A DNA stretch of 64,000 nt from Sphingomonas sp. Leaf21 (GCF_916858675.1 NZ_CAKASM010000017.1:1-64000); one strand, 5' to 3'; positions 16,390-25,311 are shown, counted from the first letter of the stretch. Numbers and translations are program-made. Notes: generated from the letters alone by a model not told the origin.

Positions 16390-18602
16390 CAGAAGGCCTG
16401 CCCGATCGAGATATACAGGGCCACCTTGCCGTCACCCGGACGCGGGTTCAGCGGCGTCGCGACGTCGACGCGCAGCGGCCCGAAATTGGTGTAGAATCGC
16501 CCGCCGATGCCCGCACCGAAGCGCAGATCCTGACCGGTGGGCAGCGTGCTCGCATAGCTGTTGCCCGCATCGACGAACGGCACGATGCCGAAATTGCCGA
16601 AACGATAGCGCGCCTCCAGCGCGAATTCGTTCAGGCTGCGACCGCCGACCGGATTGCCCTGCGGATCGAACGGCCCGAGCCGCTGGAAGCCATAGCCGCG
16701 CACCGACCCGCCGCCGCCGCCGTAATAGCGCCGCGAGGGCGCCAGATCGTCACGGTCGATGCCGAAGATCGCACCCGCGCGCGCACGCCCCGCGATCACC
16801 AGGCTGTCGTTGAAGGGATAATAGAAGGTTCCCTCGATCATCGTCCGCGCATAGGGCTGCACCGCGCCGCGCACCGAGGTTTCGGGGCTGAGGTTGAGCT
16901 TCAGGCGGTAACCGCGGGTCGGGTTGAGCAGATCGTTGGACTGGTCGAATACCACCTGCCCCGGAATGGCGGCGATGCCATAGGTGGCGCGCACCCGTTC
17001 GCCACGCGCGAAATCATAGACGCTTTCGTTGGTGCCGGTCAGCTCGCCACCGAACGCATAGGTGAACTTCTTCTGCCAGATCGGCGTCGAGTCGTAGCTC
17101 CAGCGGAAGGCGACGGTGCCGATAAACGCGTCGAACGCGTCGTAATTCTGATGGCTGGCCGAGGCGATGACCTGGAAGGTCCGGTCGCGCTGCCCGGCGT
17201 TGGAACGACGGAAGGTGCCGCTCACGCCCTGTTCCTGCGTACCCGCGATCACCGAGGCGATCAGCGCGCCTTCGTCGGGGAAGGCGTTGCGGTTGGTGAA
17301 GCTGCCCTGCAGGCGGACGCCCTGGCCGGTCGAATAGCCGCCCTCGCCCGACAGCGTGCGACTCTTCCCCTTGGTCTGCGTCACCTGGAGATCGATGGCT
17401 TCAGTGCCGTCGGCGTTGATCCGACCGGTCCGCTTGGGCTCGACCGCGATGCCGTTGAACAGTCCGGTCGCGACCAGCGCGTTGCGCAGATCGTCGGTCA
17501 GCCGCGAATCGTACAGCTCCCCCTCGTCGAAGCGCGGGAAGATGTTCAGATGGTCGAGGTCGAAGACCTGGTCGCCGATCGTGGTCAGCTTGCCGAAGGA
17601 CGAACGCGGTCCCGTATCGACCGGCAGCGTATAGGCTCCGACCGGCTCCGGCCCCTGATCCTCCAGCAGGATGTCGCGGTCGCCGACCTTGACGAAAGGA
17701 TAGCCGCGCTGGGGAAGGACCAGGCTGACATTGGCCTCCGCCCCCTCGATCCGCGCCGCCTCGATCGGGTCACCGACCTTGATCGGCAGGTTGTTGCGGA
17801 CCAGGTCGGGCGGGGTCGTGGGCTGCGCGTTCACGGTGACCGAGGACAGGCGGTAGAGCCGCCCCGGCGTCGCGGTCAGCAATACCTTCAAGCGCCCCGT
17901 CTCGCCTTCGCCCGCGCCCTCGCGCTGGAGCGTCGAGACGGCGGTGGCGTCGTAATAGCCGAGCGACTTCATCAGGCGGATGGCAAGCTGTTCGTCCTCG
18001 CGCGCGCGCGCCGACACCTGGGTCGCATTGGCGGCCTTGCCCTTGCCTTCGCGCAGCGATGACAGGCCCTTGAACTCGTCGTCCAGCTTCAGTTCGGCCA
18101 GCCCGCGAACCTCCATATCGTACCGGATCTCCGGCGCGCGCTCGCCCTTCGGATCGGCGGCGAGCTGAAGCGGCGTCGAATCGAAGCTGCCGAGCGGGGT
18201 CAGCGGCTGGGCGAGTTGCGGATCCTCGGGCGCGACCGGGCCGATCGCCTCGCCGGTCGCCAGCGGCTCTGCGGTCTGCGCCTGGGGCAGCGGCGGGGCG
18301 GCCTGCGGCGTCGGGATCGTCTGCGCCTTCGGCTGGTTCGTCGACATGGTCGACATTGGCTCGAGCGGTGCGTTGATGTCGCCGCTCAGAGGAGGGAGTG
18401 CGGCGTTGAACTGGGCGTCGGGCAGGATCGGGGCGTTGCCCTGCGGATCGGCCGTTCCGTCACGCTGATCCTGCGGCACGCTGGGCCCCTGCGCGGGCGC
18501 GGTGCCGGGCTTCGCGAGCTGCGCCGTTGCCGGGGATGACAGGAAAGTGGGAGCAATCAGCGCGACCGCGAGCCAGGTGTGTCTGCCGTTCCGTCCCGCC
18601 AC
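16389..18602 (-). CDS. tamA: BamA/TamA family outer-membrane assembly factor
   Basis: A 737-residue Omp85 protein. A signal peptide (cleavage likely after PATAQ) is followed by an unusual ~110-residue low-complexity stretch rich in Pro, Gln and Ala, then POTRA domains from about residue 150 to 400, then a 16-strand-type barrel. The barrel carries GGGGSVRGYGFQRLGP, the conserved VRGY lid-lock motif, and ends in ALYISIGQAF, a terminal aromatic typical of barrel proteins. It inserts outer-membrane proteins together with TamB. The long linker ahead of the POTRAs is longer than in E. coli TamA and may reach through the periplasm or peptidoglycan. Confidence 0.95.
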   Translation of the reverse strand: MAGRNGRHTWLAVALIAPTFLSSPATAQLAKPGTAPAQGPSVPQDQRDGTADPQGNAPILPDAQFNAALPPLSGDINAPLEPMSTMSTNQPKAQTIPTPQAAPPLPQAQTAEPLATGEAIGPVAPEDPQLAQPLTPLGSFDSTPLQLAADPKGERAPEIRYDMEVRGLAELKLDDEFKGLSSLREGKGKAANATQVSARAREDEQLAIRLMKSLGYYDATAVSTLQREGAGEGETGRLKVLLTATPGRLYRLSSVTVNAQPTTPPDLVRNNLPIKVGDPIEAARIEGAEANVSLVLPQRGYPFVKVGDRDILLEDQGPEPVGAYTLPVDTGPRSSFGKLTTIGDQVFDLDHLNIFPRFDEGELYDSRLTDDLRNALVATGLFNGIAVEPKRTGRINADGTEAIDLQVTQTKGKSRTLSGEGGYSTGQGVRLQGSFTNRNAFPDEGALIASVIAGTQEQGVSGTFRRSNAGQRDRTFQVIASASHQNYDAFDAFIGTVAFRWSYDSTPIWQKKFTYAFGGELTGTNESVYDFARGERVRATYGIAAIPGQVVFDQSNDLLNPTRGYRLKLNLSPETSVRGAVQPYARTMIEGTFYYPFNDSLVIAGRARAGAIFGIDRDDLAPSRRYYGGGGGSVRGYGFQRLGPFDPQGNPVGGRSLNEFALEARYRFGNFGIVPFVDAGNSYASTLPTGQDLRFGAGIGGRFYTNFGPLRVDVATPLNPRPGDGKVALYISIGQAF

Positions 18603-18743
18603 GCCGTAAAAAACCCCTTTCCGCGTAAAGGTCTTCCGTCGTTCGGATCGATCCCCCAGCGCTTCCCTAACGTCGAAAGGTCAGTGGGGGTTCCGTGATT
18701 TTGCGGCAAGCCGAGCGCATCCGCCACCGCAAAGCATTGCGTG

Positions 18744-19181
18744 TCAGGGACGGGCGACAGGCGCGCAGCCGACCAGCCCGCCGACCGGCACGACGACCTC
18801 GTCCTGTCCCGCGCGGGCGAGGCTGAGGCTCGCGTCGGAGACGATCGCGCCGTCCTGCAACGTCTCGCGCTGGGCGATGGTCATGGTCAGCGTCGCCGTT
18901 ACCCCGCCCCCGGCATAGCGGGTGGTGCTCGCCAGCCCCAGCGCGCCGCCGCCATCGGCCTGCGTCGCGGCGAGATCGATCGCCTTTCCGTCGATGGACA
19001 GGCGCAACCGCGTCGGCTCCACCATCGCGACGAAGCGCTGGTCCTGCACGGTCCACAGATAGGCGGCACAGCCGCGTTCGGGCAGTTGCTGTCGGGGCAA
19101 CGTGCCCAGCGCCGGGGCGGTGGCGGGCGGCACGGCCTGCGCCGGCATCAGCGCCAATGCGAGGATGGACGAAAGCATCAT
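18744..19181 (-). CDS. Secreted hypothetical protein
   Basis: A 145-residue protein with a signal peptide (MMLSSILALALMPAQA) and no family recognised. The mature part has Cys in ERGCAAYLW and a near-terminal VGCAP, possibly a disulfide, and looks beta-rich. The start at 19181 overlaps the prepilin peptidase stop as ATGA, pointing to translational coupling with that gene. Its function is unknown; periplasmic location is inferred from the leader. Confidence 0.75.
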   Translation of the reverse strand: MMLSSILALALMPAQAVPPATAPALGTLPRQQLPERGCAAYLWTVQDQRFVAMVEPTRLRLSIDGKAIDLAATQADGGGALGLASTTRYAGGGVTATLTMTIAQRETLQDGAIVSDASLSLARAGQDEVVVPVGGLVGCAPVARP

Positions 19182-19939
19182 GCGCCCGATGCTATCATCA
19201 ACACCCAACACGGGTAAGCCGCGACCGCCAGCAACAGGCCCAGCGGCACCATATCGTCCGCCGCGACCCGGCCGCCCGACATCCGGCGCACCAGCACATA
19301 GCCCAGACCGACCACGCACGCGGCGAGCAGCACCCCCGGCAGCATAGGCCAGCCCAGCCACAGCCCGATCGCGCCGAACAGCTTGGGATCGCCGCCGCCC
19401 ATGCCCTCGCGCCCCCGGATGTGGCGATAGCCGGTCGCGATCGCCCAGAGCAGTCCGAAGCCCGCCATTCCGCCGACGATCCGATCGCCAAGCAGCGGCG
19501 CGAACCCCAGCGCGCCGGTTGCCAGCCCACTAACCGCCAGCCACGCCGTCAGCCGGTCCGGCAACCACAGCGCCAGCGCATCGAGCGCGCCGAGCGCGAG
19601 CAGGGTCCAGCCGAACAGCGCGCCCGTCCACCCCTCCGGCCCCGCGACCCAGCCTGCCGACAGGCCGACAAGCGCACCGAGAAGCTCGATCCGGCGATGG
19701 ACGGGATCGATCCGCGCCCCGCACCGCGCGCACCGACCGCGCAGGGCGAGCGCACTGACGATCGGCACCAGTTCCCAGACGCGAAGCGTCTTGCCACAGC
19801 CGTCACAGGCCGAGCGTCCCCGCAGCACCGATCGATCGTCCAGCCAGCGAAGCACCAGCGCCGCGACGAACGATCCCGCCAGCGCGCCCGCCAGTCCGTA
19901 GATCGCGGCCCATGTCACCGATGCGGCACCGAACGTCAT
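19178..19939 (-). CDS. Prepilin peptidase (A24 family)
   Basis: A 253-residue polytopic aspartic protease that cleaves and N-methylates type IV prepilins or pseudopilins in the inner membrane. It shows the two CxxC pairs of the N-terminal methylase domain (CDGC, CARC), then catalytic Asp residues in LGALDALALWLPD and in GGGDPKLF. About seven or eight hydrophobic segments are visible. No pilin or type II secretion genes are in the window, so the substrate genes are elsewhere. It is divergent from the thiolase gene. Confidence 0.93.
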   Translation of the reverse strand: MTFGAASVTWAAIYGLAGALAGSFVAALVLRWLDDRSVLRGRSACDGCGKTLRVWELVPIVSALALRGRCARCGARIDPVHRRIELLGALVGLSAGWVAGPEGWTGALFGWTLLALGALDALALWLPDRLTAWLAVSGLATGALGFAPLLGDRIVGGMAGFGLLWAIATGYRHIRGREGMGGGDPKLFGAIGLWLGWPMLPGVLLAACVVGLGYVLVRRMSGGRVAADDMVPLGLLLAVAAYPCWVLMIASGA

Positions 19940-20041
19940 GCTCCGCGTCCTAGCGGCGTGCCCCTTTGCGCGCCACGGTCAAAAGGATTAAGGCCGCGCC
20001 AAAGCGAATACGCGAAAACCAGATCTGGAGAGTATGCCGTC

Positions 20042-21223
20042 ATGACGGATCCCATCGTCATCCTGTCCTATGCCCGCACCCCGATGGGGTCGTTCCAGGG
20101 CAGCCTGTCCGGCCTGTCCGCGACCCAACTGGGCGCCGCGGCGGTCAAGGGCGCGGTCGAACGCGCGAGCGTCGACGCCGCCGCGATCGAGCGAATCCAT
20201 ATGGGCTGCGTCCTGCCCGCCGGGCTCGGCCAGGCACCCGCGCGGCAGGCGGCGATCTTCGCCGGGCTGGGCGAGCATGTCGAGGCGACGACGGTCAACA
20301 AGATGTGCGGATCGGGGATGCAGGCCGCGATCATGGCGGCCGAGGCGCTGGCGGCGGGCTCCGCCGACATGATCGTCGCGGGCGGCATGGAGAGCATGAC
20401 CAACGCCCCCTATCTCAGCCAGAAGCATCGCGGCGGCGCGCGGATCGGCCATGATACGCTGTATGACCATATGTTCCTCGACGGGCTCGAGGACGCCTAT
20501 GAGCGCGGGCGGCTGATGGGTCATTTCGCCGAGGAAGCGGCGCAGGACTATCAGTTCACGCGCGGCGCGCAGGATGATTTCGCCATCGCCTCTCTGGAGC
20601 GCGCCAAGGCGGCGCAAGCCTCTGGCGCGTTCGATCGCGAGATCGTGCCGGTGACGGTCAAGACCCGCAAGGGCGAGGAGCGGATCGCCCTCGACGAACA
20701 GCCCGCCAAGGGCGACGCCGCCAAGATTCCGACGCTGAAACCGGCCTTCTCCAAGGACGGCACGATCACGGCGGCCAACGCGTCGTCCATCTCGGACGGT
20801 GCGGCCGCGCTGGTGATGACGCGCATGAGCGTCGCCGAGCGGCTGGGCCTGACCCCGATCGCGCGCGTCGTTGCCCATGCGGCGCACGCCCATGCCCCCG
20901 CCCGCTTCACCACGGCGCCCGTCTTCGCGATGCGCAAGGCGCTGGACCGCGCGGGCTGGTCGACCAATGACGCCGACCTGTACGAGGTGAACGAGGCGTT
21001 CGCGGCGGTCGCGATGATCGCGATGCACGATATGGGCCTGTCGCACGAACGGCTGAACGTCCATGGCGGCGCCTGCGCGCTGGGCCACCCGATCGGCGCG
21101 AGCGGGGCGCGGGTGCTGGCGACGCTGCTGTCCGCACTGGAGAGCAAGGGTGCGAAGCGCGGCATGGCATCGCTCTGCATCGGCGGCGGCGAGGCGACCG
21201 CGATGGCGGTGGAGCTGCTGTAA
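20042..21223 (+). CDS. Acetyl-CoA C-acyltransferase (thiolase)
   Basis: A 393-residue thiolase. The nucleophilic Cys is in NKMCGSGMQA (near 89), with His in NVHGGACALGHPIGASGAR and the second Cys in SLCIGGGEA, the normal catalytic set. It either cleaves 3-ketoacyl-CoA or condenses two acetyl-CoA; it resembles the AtoB/PhaA group by length and motifs. ATG 20042 gives the standard N-terminus MTDPIVILSYARTPMGSF; the open frame further upstream is antisense to the prepilin peptidase. No phaB or beta-oxidation partner is adjacent. Confidence 0.93.
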   Translation: MTDPIVILSYARTPMGSFQGSLSGLSATQLGAAAVKGAVERASVDAAAIERIHMGCVLPAGLGQAPARQAAIFAGLGEHVEATTVNKMCGSGMQAAIMAAEALAAGSADMIVAGGMESMTNAPYLSQKHRGGARIGHDTLYDHMFLDGLEDAYERGRLMGHFAEEAAQDYQFTRGAQDDFAIASLERAKAAQASGAFDREIVPVTVKTRKGEERIALDEQPAKGDAAKIPTLKPAFSKDGTITAANASSISDGAAALVMTRMSVAERLGLTPIARVVAHAAHAHAPARFTTAPVFAMRKALDRAGWSTNDADLYEVNEAFAAVAMIAMHDMGLSHERLNVHGGACALGHPIGASGARVLATLLSALESKGAKRGMASLCIGGGEATAMAVELL

Positions 21224-21270
21224 GGGTTGACGCCCGCGATTTCCGGGACGTTCCCGAAAGTCCTGGCACG

Positions 21271-21471
21271 CCCCTCCCGCTTGCGGGAGGGGATGGGGGA
21301 GGGAAAGCCACGCGCGATGGTCTCGGTGAGACTTCCTGCCCTCCCCCAACCCCTCCCGCCTGCGGGAGGGGAGAAGAAGGGGCCCCTCCCGCCTGCGGGA
21401 GGGGAGAAACAAATGGGGCCCTGCCGCCTGCGGGAGGGGAGAAACAGGCCTCCCCCCGCCTGCGGGACGGG
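21271..21471. repeat. Tandem GC hairpin array
   Basis: Five related hairpins of the form CCCCTCCCGC-TTGC/CTGC-GGGAGGGG at about 21271, 21350, 21383, 21421 and 21449; the last two have decayed left arms. The third to fifth follow at roughly 33-bp steps with linkers beginning GAGAA. The first two flank a further inverted pair (GGGGGAGGG near 21295 and CCCTCCCCC near 21340), giving an element with hairpins at both ends, as in the 6165 and 26645 elements. It lies in the convergent gap between thiolase and the SH3-like gene, where it can also stop transcription from both sides. Confidence 0.8.
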
Positions 21472-21482
21472 CGTGCCGCGAA

Positions 21483-21983
21483 TTAGGGCACCGTCTCACC
21501 CGGCTCGACGCCCCAGATCCCGCCGACCGGCACGAAGCCCGCCTGCCCCTTCACATCCAGTCGGCACCAGCCGCCATTGCATTCGCTCAGTCGGCCGACC
21601 ACGCCCGGCTCGGCGCGCCACAAGGTCTTGGCCGTCTCGTTCGGCGCCGTCCGCATCGGCAGCGGTTCGGTGCCGCGCACGATCGCGGTTCGGGTGTTGC
21701 GCAGCAGGACCGCCAGCATCCAGCCCTCGGTCCCATCGGGATCCTGGACCTTGCGCCATTCCTTGAACGCCGCGACGATCTTCACCGGCAGGTCGGCCCG
21801 GCGATAGGTCCAGCTGGCGGGATAGGCGCGCGCAGGGCCGGTTCGCATACGCGCCACCGACGCCCCGATCGAGCCATAATAGGGCATGGCCCGCTTTTCG
21901 GATGCGGCGTGCGCGCTGGACGCGACCGGACCCGCCGATAGCAGCATCGCCACCAAAGCCAGTCCCATTCTGGACCTGCGCAT
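21483..21983 (-). CDS. Secreted SH3-like domain protein
   Basis: A 166-residue exported protein. Signal peptide MRRSRMGLALVAMLLSAGPVASSAHAA, then two bacterial SH3-like repeats: SVARMRTGPARAYPASWTYRRADLPVKIV...WRKVQDPDGTEGWM, and a second with PMRTAPNETAKTLWRAEPGVVGRLSECNGGWCRLDVKGQAGFV. Such domains often bind peptidoglycan or proteins in the periplasm. The start follows AAGGA with a 6-bp gap; the longer open frame upstream lies antisense to the dehydrogenase gene. It is a family seen widely in alphaproteobacteria; no precise role is known. Confidence 0.88.
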   Translation of the reverse strand: MRRSRMGLALVAMLLSAGPVASSAHAASEKRAMPYYGSIGASVARMRTGPARAYPASWTYRRADLPVKIVAAFKEWRKVQDPDGTEGWMLAVLLRNTRTAIVRGTEPLPMRTAPNETAKTLWRAEPGVVGRLSECNGGWCRLDVKGQAGFVPVGGIWGVEPGETVP

Positions 21984-22104
21984 CCCGTTTCCTTCTGTTT
22001 GCCCACTCCCGTCCGGCTCTACGCCGATGCGGGGGGACGCTTCAAGACATGGCTGACCGCATCGCCGGTTGACGGACCGGCGGGCTTGCCGCAATCCGGT
22101 CGTC

Positions 22105-23103
22105 ATGGTCGATCCGCGCCGCTGCCTGAACCCCAGGGTGGTCGTCACCCGCGAACTGCCCGATCCGATCATGGACCGGATGGCCGCGCTGTTCGACAGC
22201 CGCTTCAATCGCAGCGACGAGAAGATGAGCCGCGCGGCGCTGGCGACCGCGATGGCGGACTGCGACGTGCTGGTCCCCACCGTCACCGACGCGATCGATG
22301 CCGAACTGATCGGCCAGGCGGGGCCCCGGCTGAAGCTGATCGCCAATTTCGGCGCCGGCATAAACCATATCGACCTGAAGGCCGCGCGCGCGCGCGGCAT
22401 ATTGGTGACCAACACGCCGGGGGTGCTGACCGAGGATACCGCCGACATGACGATGGCGCTGATCCTGTCGGTGCCGCGCCGCCTGGCCGAAGGCGAGAAG
22501 CTGGTCCGCTCGGGCGCGTGGAGGGGGTGGAGCCCCGGCGGGATGCTGGGCCACCGGATCGGCGGCAAGGCACTGGGCATCGTCGGCATGGGTCGGATCG
22601 GCCAGGCGGTGGCGCGGCGCGCGAAGGCGTTCGGCCTGTCGATCCACTACCATAATCGCCGCCGCCTGCCCGCCAGCATCGAGCAGGACCTGGGGGCGAC
22701 CTGGTATGACGACCTCGACGCGATGCTCGCCACCGTCGACATCGTGTCGATCCATACGCCGCTCAACGCCGACAGCCACGACCTGCTCGACCGCCGCCGC
22801 ATCGCGCTGATGCGCCCCCATGTCTATCTCATCAACGCCAGCCGGGGCGGGATCGTCGACGAGGAGGCGATGGTCGATGCGCTGGAGGGCGGACGGCTGG
22901 CGGGCGCCGGGCTCGACGTCTGGCGGCATGAGCCCGAGATCGACCCGCGCCTGCTCGCGCTGCCCAATGTCGTGATGACCCCGCATATGGGATCGGCGAC
23001 GCTGGAGGGCCGCGTCGCGGCGGGCGAGCGGGTCATCGCCAATATCCGAAGCTGGGCCGACGGCCACCGTCCGCCGGACCAAGTCCTGGAGGGGTGGCTG
23101 TAA
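22105..23103 (+). CDS. D-2-hydroxyacid dehydrogenase (glyoxylate/hydroxypyruvate reductase type)
   Basis: A 332-residue NAD(P)-dependent dehydrogenase. The Rossmann motif is GMGRIGQAVARR, and the catalytic Arg-Glu-His set is in NASRGGIVDE, WRHEPEID and TPHMGSAT. The N-terminal PRVVVTRELPDPIMDRM and overall length fit the GyaR/hydroxypyruvate reductase group. It would reduce glyoxylate or hydroxypyruvate, or act on another 2-ketoacid. ATG 22105 was preferred to an upstream TTG. It is divergent from the SH3-like gene, with 121 bp between starts. Confidence 0.93.
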   Translation: MVDPRRCLNPRVVVTRELPDPIMDRMAALFDSRFNRSDEKMSRAALATAMADCDVLVPTVTDAIDAELIGQAGPRLKLIANFGAGINHIDLKAARARGILVTNTPGVLTEDTADMTMALILSVPRRLAEGEKLVRSGAWRGWSPGGMLGHRIGGKALGIVGMGRIGQAVARRAKAFGLSIHYHNRRRLPASIEQDLGATWYDDLDAMLATVDIVSIHTPLNADSHDLLDRRRIALMRPHVYLINASRGGIVDEEAMVDALEGGRLAGAGLDVWRHEPEIDPRLLALPNVVMTPHMGSATLEGRVAAGERVIANIRSWADGHRPPDQVLEGWL

Positions 23104-23133
23104 CGCTATGCCCGGATGGCCGGTATCGGCCGA

Positions 23134-23502
23134 TCACGCCACCGGTTGGACGACATAGCTGAACCAGGCGCCGATGGCATGATCGTATAGCTGGGCGACC
23201 TGATCCTCGATCCGGCACGTGAAGTGGCCGGATGTGCTCCGGTCGAAGCCCTTCGCGCCGTCCTCGCCGACCTCCATATAGATCGCCGCCCCGCTGCCGG
23301 TCTCGCGCAGTTCGGGCAGCGTGCCGCCGAACTTGACGTTCCGGTCACCGTCGAGCCCCTGCAAATGCTCGCCCCGCGCCTCCGCGGCGATCAGCAGGTG
23401 ACGATCCGCCGTCTGGTCATAAATTCCGGCGACTTTCCTGCCGGTTACGAAGGCGTGGGAGGCGGCGGCGACGATCGCACGAGTTTCTGGCTGCATGACC
23501 AT
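23134..23502 (-). CDS. Hypothetical protein
   Basis: A ~122-residue cytoplasmic-looking protein, no family recognised. It has no signal peptide or membrane segment; the middle is GVEHLQGLDGD-like and charged, the end is FSYVVQPVA. Starts at ATG 23502 and ATG 23496 are both possible; a longer reading to 23577 adds a Cys-containing stretch. It converges on the dehydrogenase gene with a 30-bp gap. Coding character (aromatic and charged residues spaced as in real proteins) supports it, but no more can be said. Confidence 0.65.
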   Translation of the reverse strand: MVMQPETRAIVAAASHAFVTGRKVAGIYDQTADRHLLIAAEARGEHLQGLDGDRNVKFGGTLPELRETGSGAAIYMEVGEDGAKGFDRSTSGHFTCRIEDQVAQLYDHAIGAWFSYVVQPVA

Positions 23503-23595
23503 CGCCTGACACAGCCGACAGACGGGATCAACCGCGACGCGATACAACCTGGCTGCGAATCCCCCCTGCCGACCCATGTCAAAATGTTGCGATGC

Positions 23596-23621
23596 GGAAC
23601 CCGGACGGTGGCCGCGGCATT
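23596..23621 (+). promoter_or_regulatory. Weak EcfG-like promoter match
   Basis: GGAAC-N17-CATT, one base off the alphaproteobacterial general-stress sigma factor pattern GGAAC-N17-CGTT, 34 bp upstream of the small lipoprotein start. Small glycine-rich lipoproteins are frequent stress genes, but the mismatch is in a key -10 base, so this is tentative. Confidence 0.3.
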
Positions 23622-23654
23622 CCCCACCCTGTCATTCAACAGGAGCTAACCCCC

Positions 23655-23846
23655 ATGAAAAAGCTGGCCATTACGTTCACGCTCGCTGCAGCCGCCGTCT
23701 CCATGTCGGCTTGCTCGACGCTGAAGGGCGCCGCGATCGGTGGCGCGGGTGGCGCCGGTGTCGCGGCGGCGACCGGCGGTAGCGTCCAGAAGGGCGCAGC
23801 GGTCGGCGGCACCGCTGGCGCGGTGGTCGGCACCGTCGCCGACTGA
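23655..23846 (+). CDS. Small glycine-zipper lipoprotein
   Basis: A 63-residue exported protein. The leader MKKLAITFTLAAAAVSMSAC ends in a lipobox-like SAC with Cys20 as the likely lipid-bearing residue. The mature part is a glycine-zipper run (GGAGGAGVAAATGGSVQKGAAVGGTAGAVVG), as in small osmotic- or stress-induced envelope lipoproteins. AGGAG lies about 10 bp upstream of ATG. It is a single-gene unit closed by the strong terminator at 23851-23887. Confidence 0.88.
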   Translation: MKKLAITFTLAAAAVSMSACSTLKGAAIGGAGGAGVAAATGGSVQKGAAVGGTAGAVVGTVAD

Positions 23847-23850
23847 ACGA

Positions 23851-23887
23851 AAAAGGGGCCCTCCCGCATCGCAGGAGGGCCCCTTTT
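23851..23887. terminator. Strong bidirectional terminator
   Basis: A perfect 14-bp stem (AAAAGGGGCCCTCC with GGAGGGCCCCTTTT) and a 9-base loop, with A and T tracts at the outer ends, between the lipoprotein gene and the converging flavin oxidoreductase gene. It suits rho-independent termination on both strands. Confidence 0.92.
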
Positions 23888-23907
23888 CCATCAACCGCGA
23901 TCGACGA

Positions 23908-25311
23908 TCAGTCCCCGGTCAGGATCCGGTCGACCAGTTGCTTCACCGTCGGCACGAACCCGTTCGAGTAGAACGGATCGCGCTTGAAGTTATAGGCGGC
24001 GTGGCCTGCGAACATCAGGTTCTGCTCGACATCGCCGCCATGCGCGATCTCCTGCAACGTCTTCTGGATACAGAAGCTGCGCGGGTCGGCCAGGCGACCG
24101 GTCGAGTTGGTCTCGCTGTCCGCCCAGCTCGAGAACAGGCACTGCGACAGGCAGCCCATGCAGTCGGCCTGATCCTTGCGGATCTCCTTCGCCTCCTCCG
24201 GCGTGACGAAGACCAGCGTGTTGTCCGGGGTCTTCAACGCCATCGTGAAGCCGCCGCCGAACCATTCGCGCGCGCGCAGCAGGTCGCCCTTGGTCACCCA
24301 GAAATTCTTGCCCTTCACGCCGACGTCGAGCTGGAAGACATGGTCGCCCGCCTCCTGCGTCGAAAAGGCGATCTGGCGTTCCGAGCGCGCTTCGAGATTG
24401 CGCAGGAAAGGATTGCGCACCGCACTCGAATAAAAGCCGGTCGGCGAGAAACGATGGAGCAGGACGTCGCCCTCCTCGATCGTCATCAGCCGCTGCTTCC
24501 AATCCTCGGGGATCGGGCTTTCCTGGGTGAGCAACGGGCGCGTACCGAACTGGAAGGCGATCTTGCCCAGCTCGGGATTGTCGATCCAGTCGTTCCAGTC
24601 GCGCAAGTACCAGACGCCGCCCGCCATCACGATCGGCACGTCGTCCGAAATGCCGCCCTCGCGCATCGTGTCGCGCAGCGCCTTGACGCGCGGATAGGGA
24701 TCCTGCGGCGCCAGCGGGTCCTCGGCGTTGGACAGGCCGTTATGGCCGCCGGCCAGCCAGGGATCCTCATAGACCACCGCCGCCAGCCACTCCGCCGCCT
24801 TCGAATAGGCGCGCTTCCACAGCGCGCGGAAGGCGCGGCCGGAGGAGACGATCGGCAGATAGCTGACCTCGTGATGCGCCGCGATCTCGGACAGCTTGTA
24901 AGGCATACCCGCGCCGCAGGTGACGCCAGCGACCAGACCCTTGGTGCGTGACAGCACGCCTTCCAGAACCCGCTGCGCGCCACCCATTTCCCACAGCACG
25001 TTGATGTTGATCGCGCCCTTGCCACCGGCGATGTCCCAGGCGCGCTTCACCTGCTGGACCGCGCCCTCGATGGCGTATTCGATCAGCTCCTCGTGCCGCT
25101 CGCGCCGGGTCAGCGCGCGGTAGATCTGGGGAATGATCTTGCCCTCGGCATCGTAGCTGTCGGCATTGACCGCGGACACGGTGCCGACGCCGCCAGCCGC
25201 CGCCCAGGCCCCCGCCGAGGCGTGATTGGTCGCGGCGACACCCTTGCCCCCTTCGATCAGCGGCCAAACCTCGCGGCCGTTATACAGGATGGGGCTCAAG
25301 CCTTTGAACAC
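23908..25311 (-). CDS. Nitronate monooxygenase-family FMN oxidoreductase
   Basis: A 467-residue TIM-barrel flavoprotein related to 2-nitropropane dioxygenase/nitronate monooxygenase and enoyl reductase FabK-type enzymes. Family features include the N-terminal EGGKGVAATNHASAGAWAAAGGVGTVSAVN, the GVTCGAGMPYKL segment, GGHNGLSNAED and VMAGGVWYLRDW, with FGTRPLLTQESP in the FMN phosphate region. It is longer than usual: a C-terminal extension carries CMGCLSQC (near 390) and a later Cys, which looks like a metal or iron-sulfur site. It starts at GTG 25311 after AGAAGGG. Substrate unknown; detoxifying nitronates is one possibility. Confidence 0.85.
   Translation of the reverse strand: MFKGLSPILYNGREVWPLIEGGKGVAATNHASAGAWAAAGGVGTVSAVNADSYDAEGKIIPQIYRALTRRERHEELIEYAIEGAVQQVKRAWDIAGGKGAININVLWEMGGAQRVLEGVLSRTKGLVAGVTCGAGMPYKLSEIAAHHEVSYLPIVSSGRAFRALWKRAYSKAAEWLAAVVYEDPWLAGGHNGLSNAEDPLAPQDPYPRVKALRDTMREGGISDDVPIVMAGGVWYLRDWNDWIDNPELGKIAFQFGTRPLLTQESPIPEDWKQRLMTIEEGDVLLHRFSPTGFYSSAVRNPFLRNLEARSERQIAFSTQEAGDHVFQLDVGVKGKNFWVTKGDLLRAREWFGGGFTMALKTPDNTLVFVTPEEAKEIRKDQADCMGCLSQCLFSSWADSETNSTGRLADPRSFCIQKTLQEIAHGGDVEQNLMFAGHAAYNFKRDPFYSNGFVPTVKQLVDRILTGD

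Noticed and set aside
12244-16494. Very long plus-strand open frame (about 1400 codons) opposite tamB
   Set aside because: High GC keeps stops rare on the antisense strand. The translation is Arg/His/Gln-rich without domains, while tamB on the other strand is a clear full-length gene.
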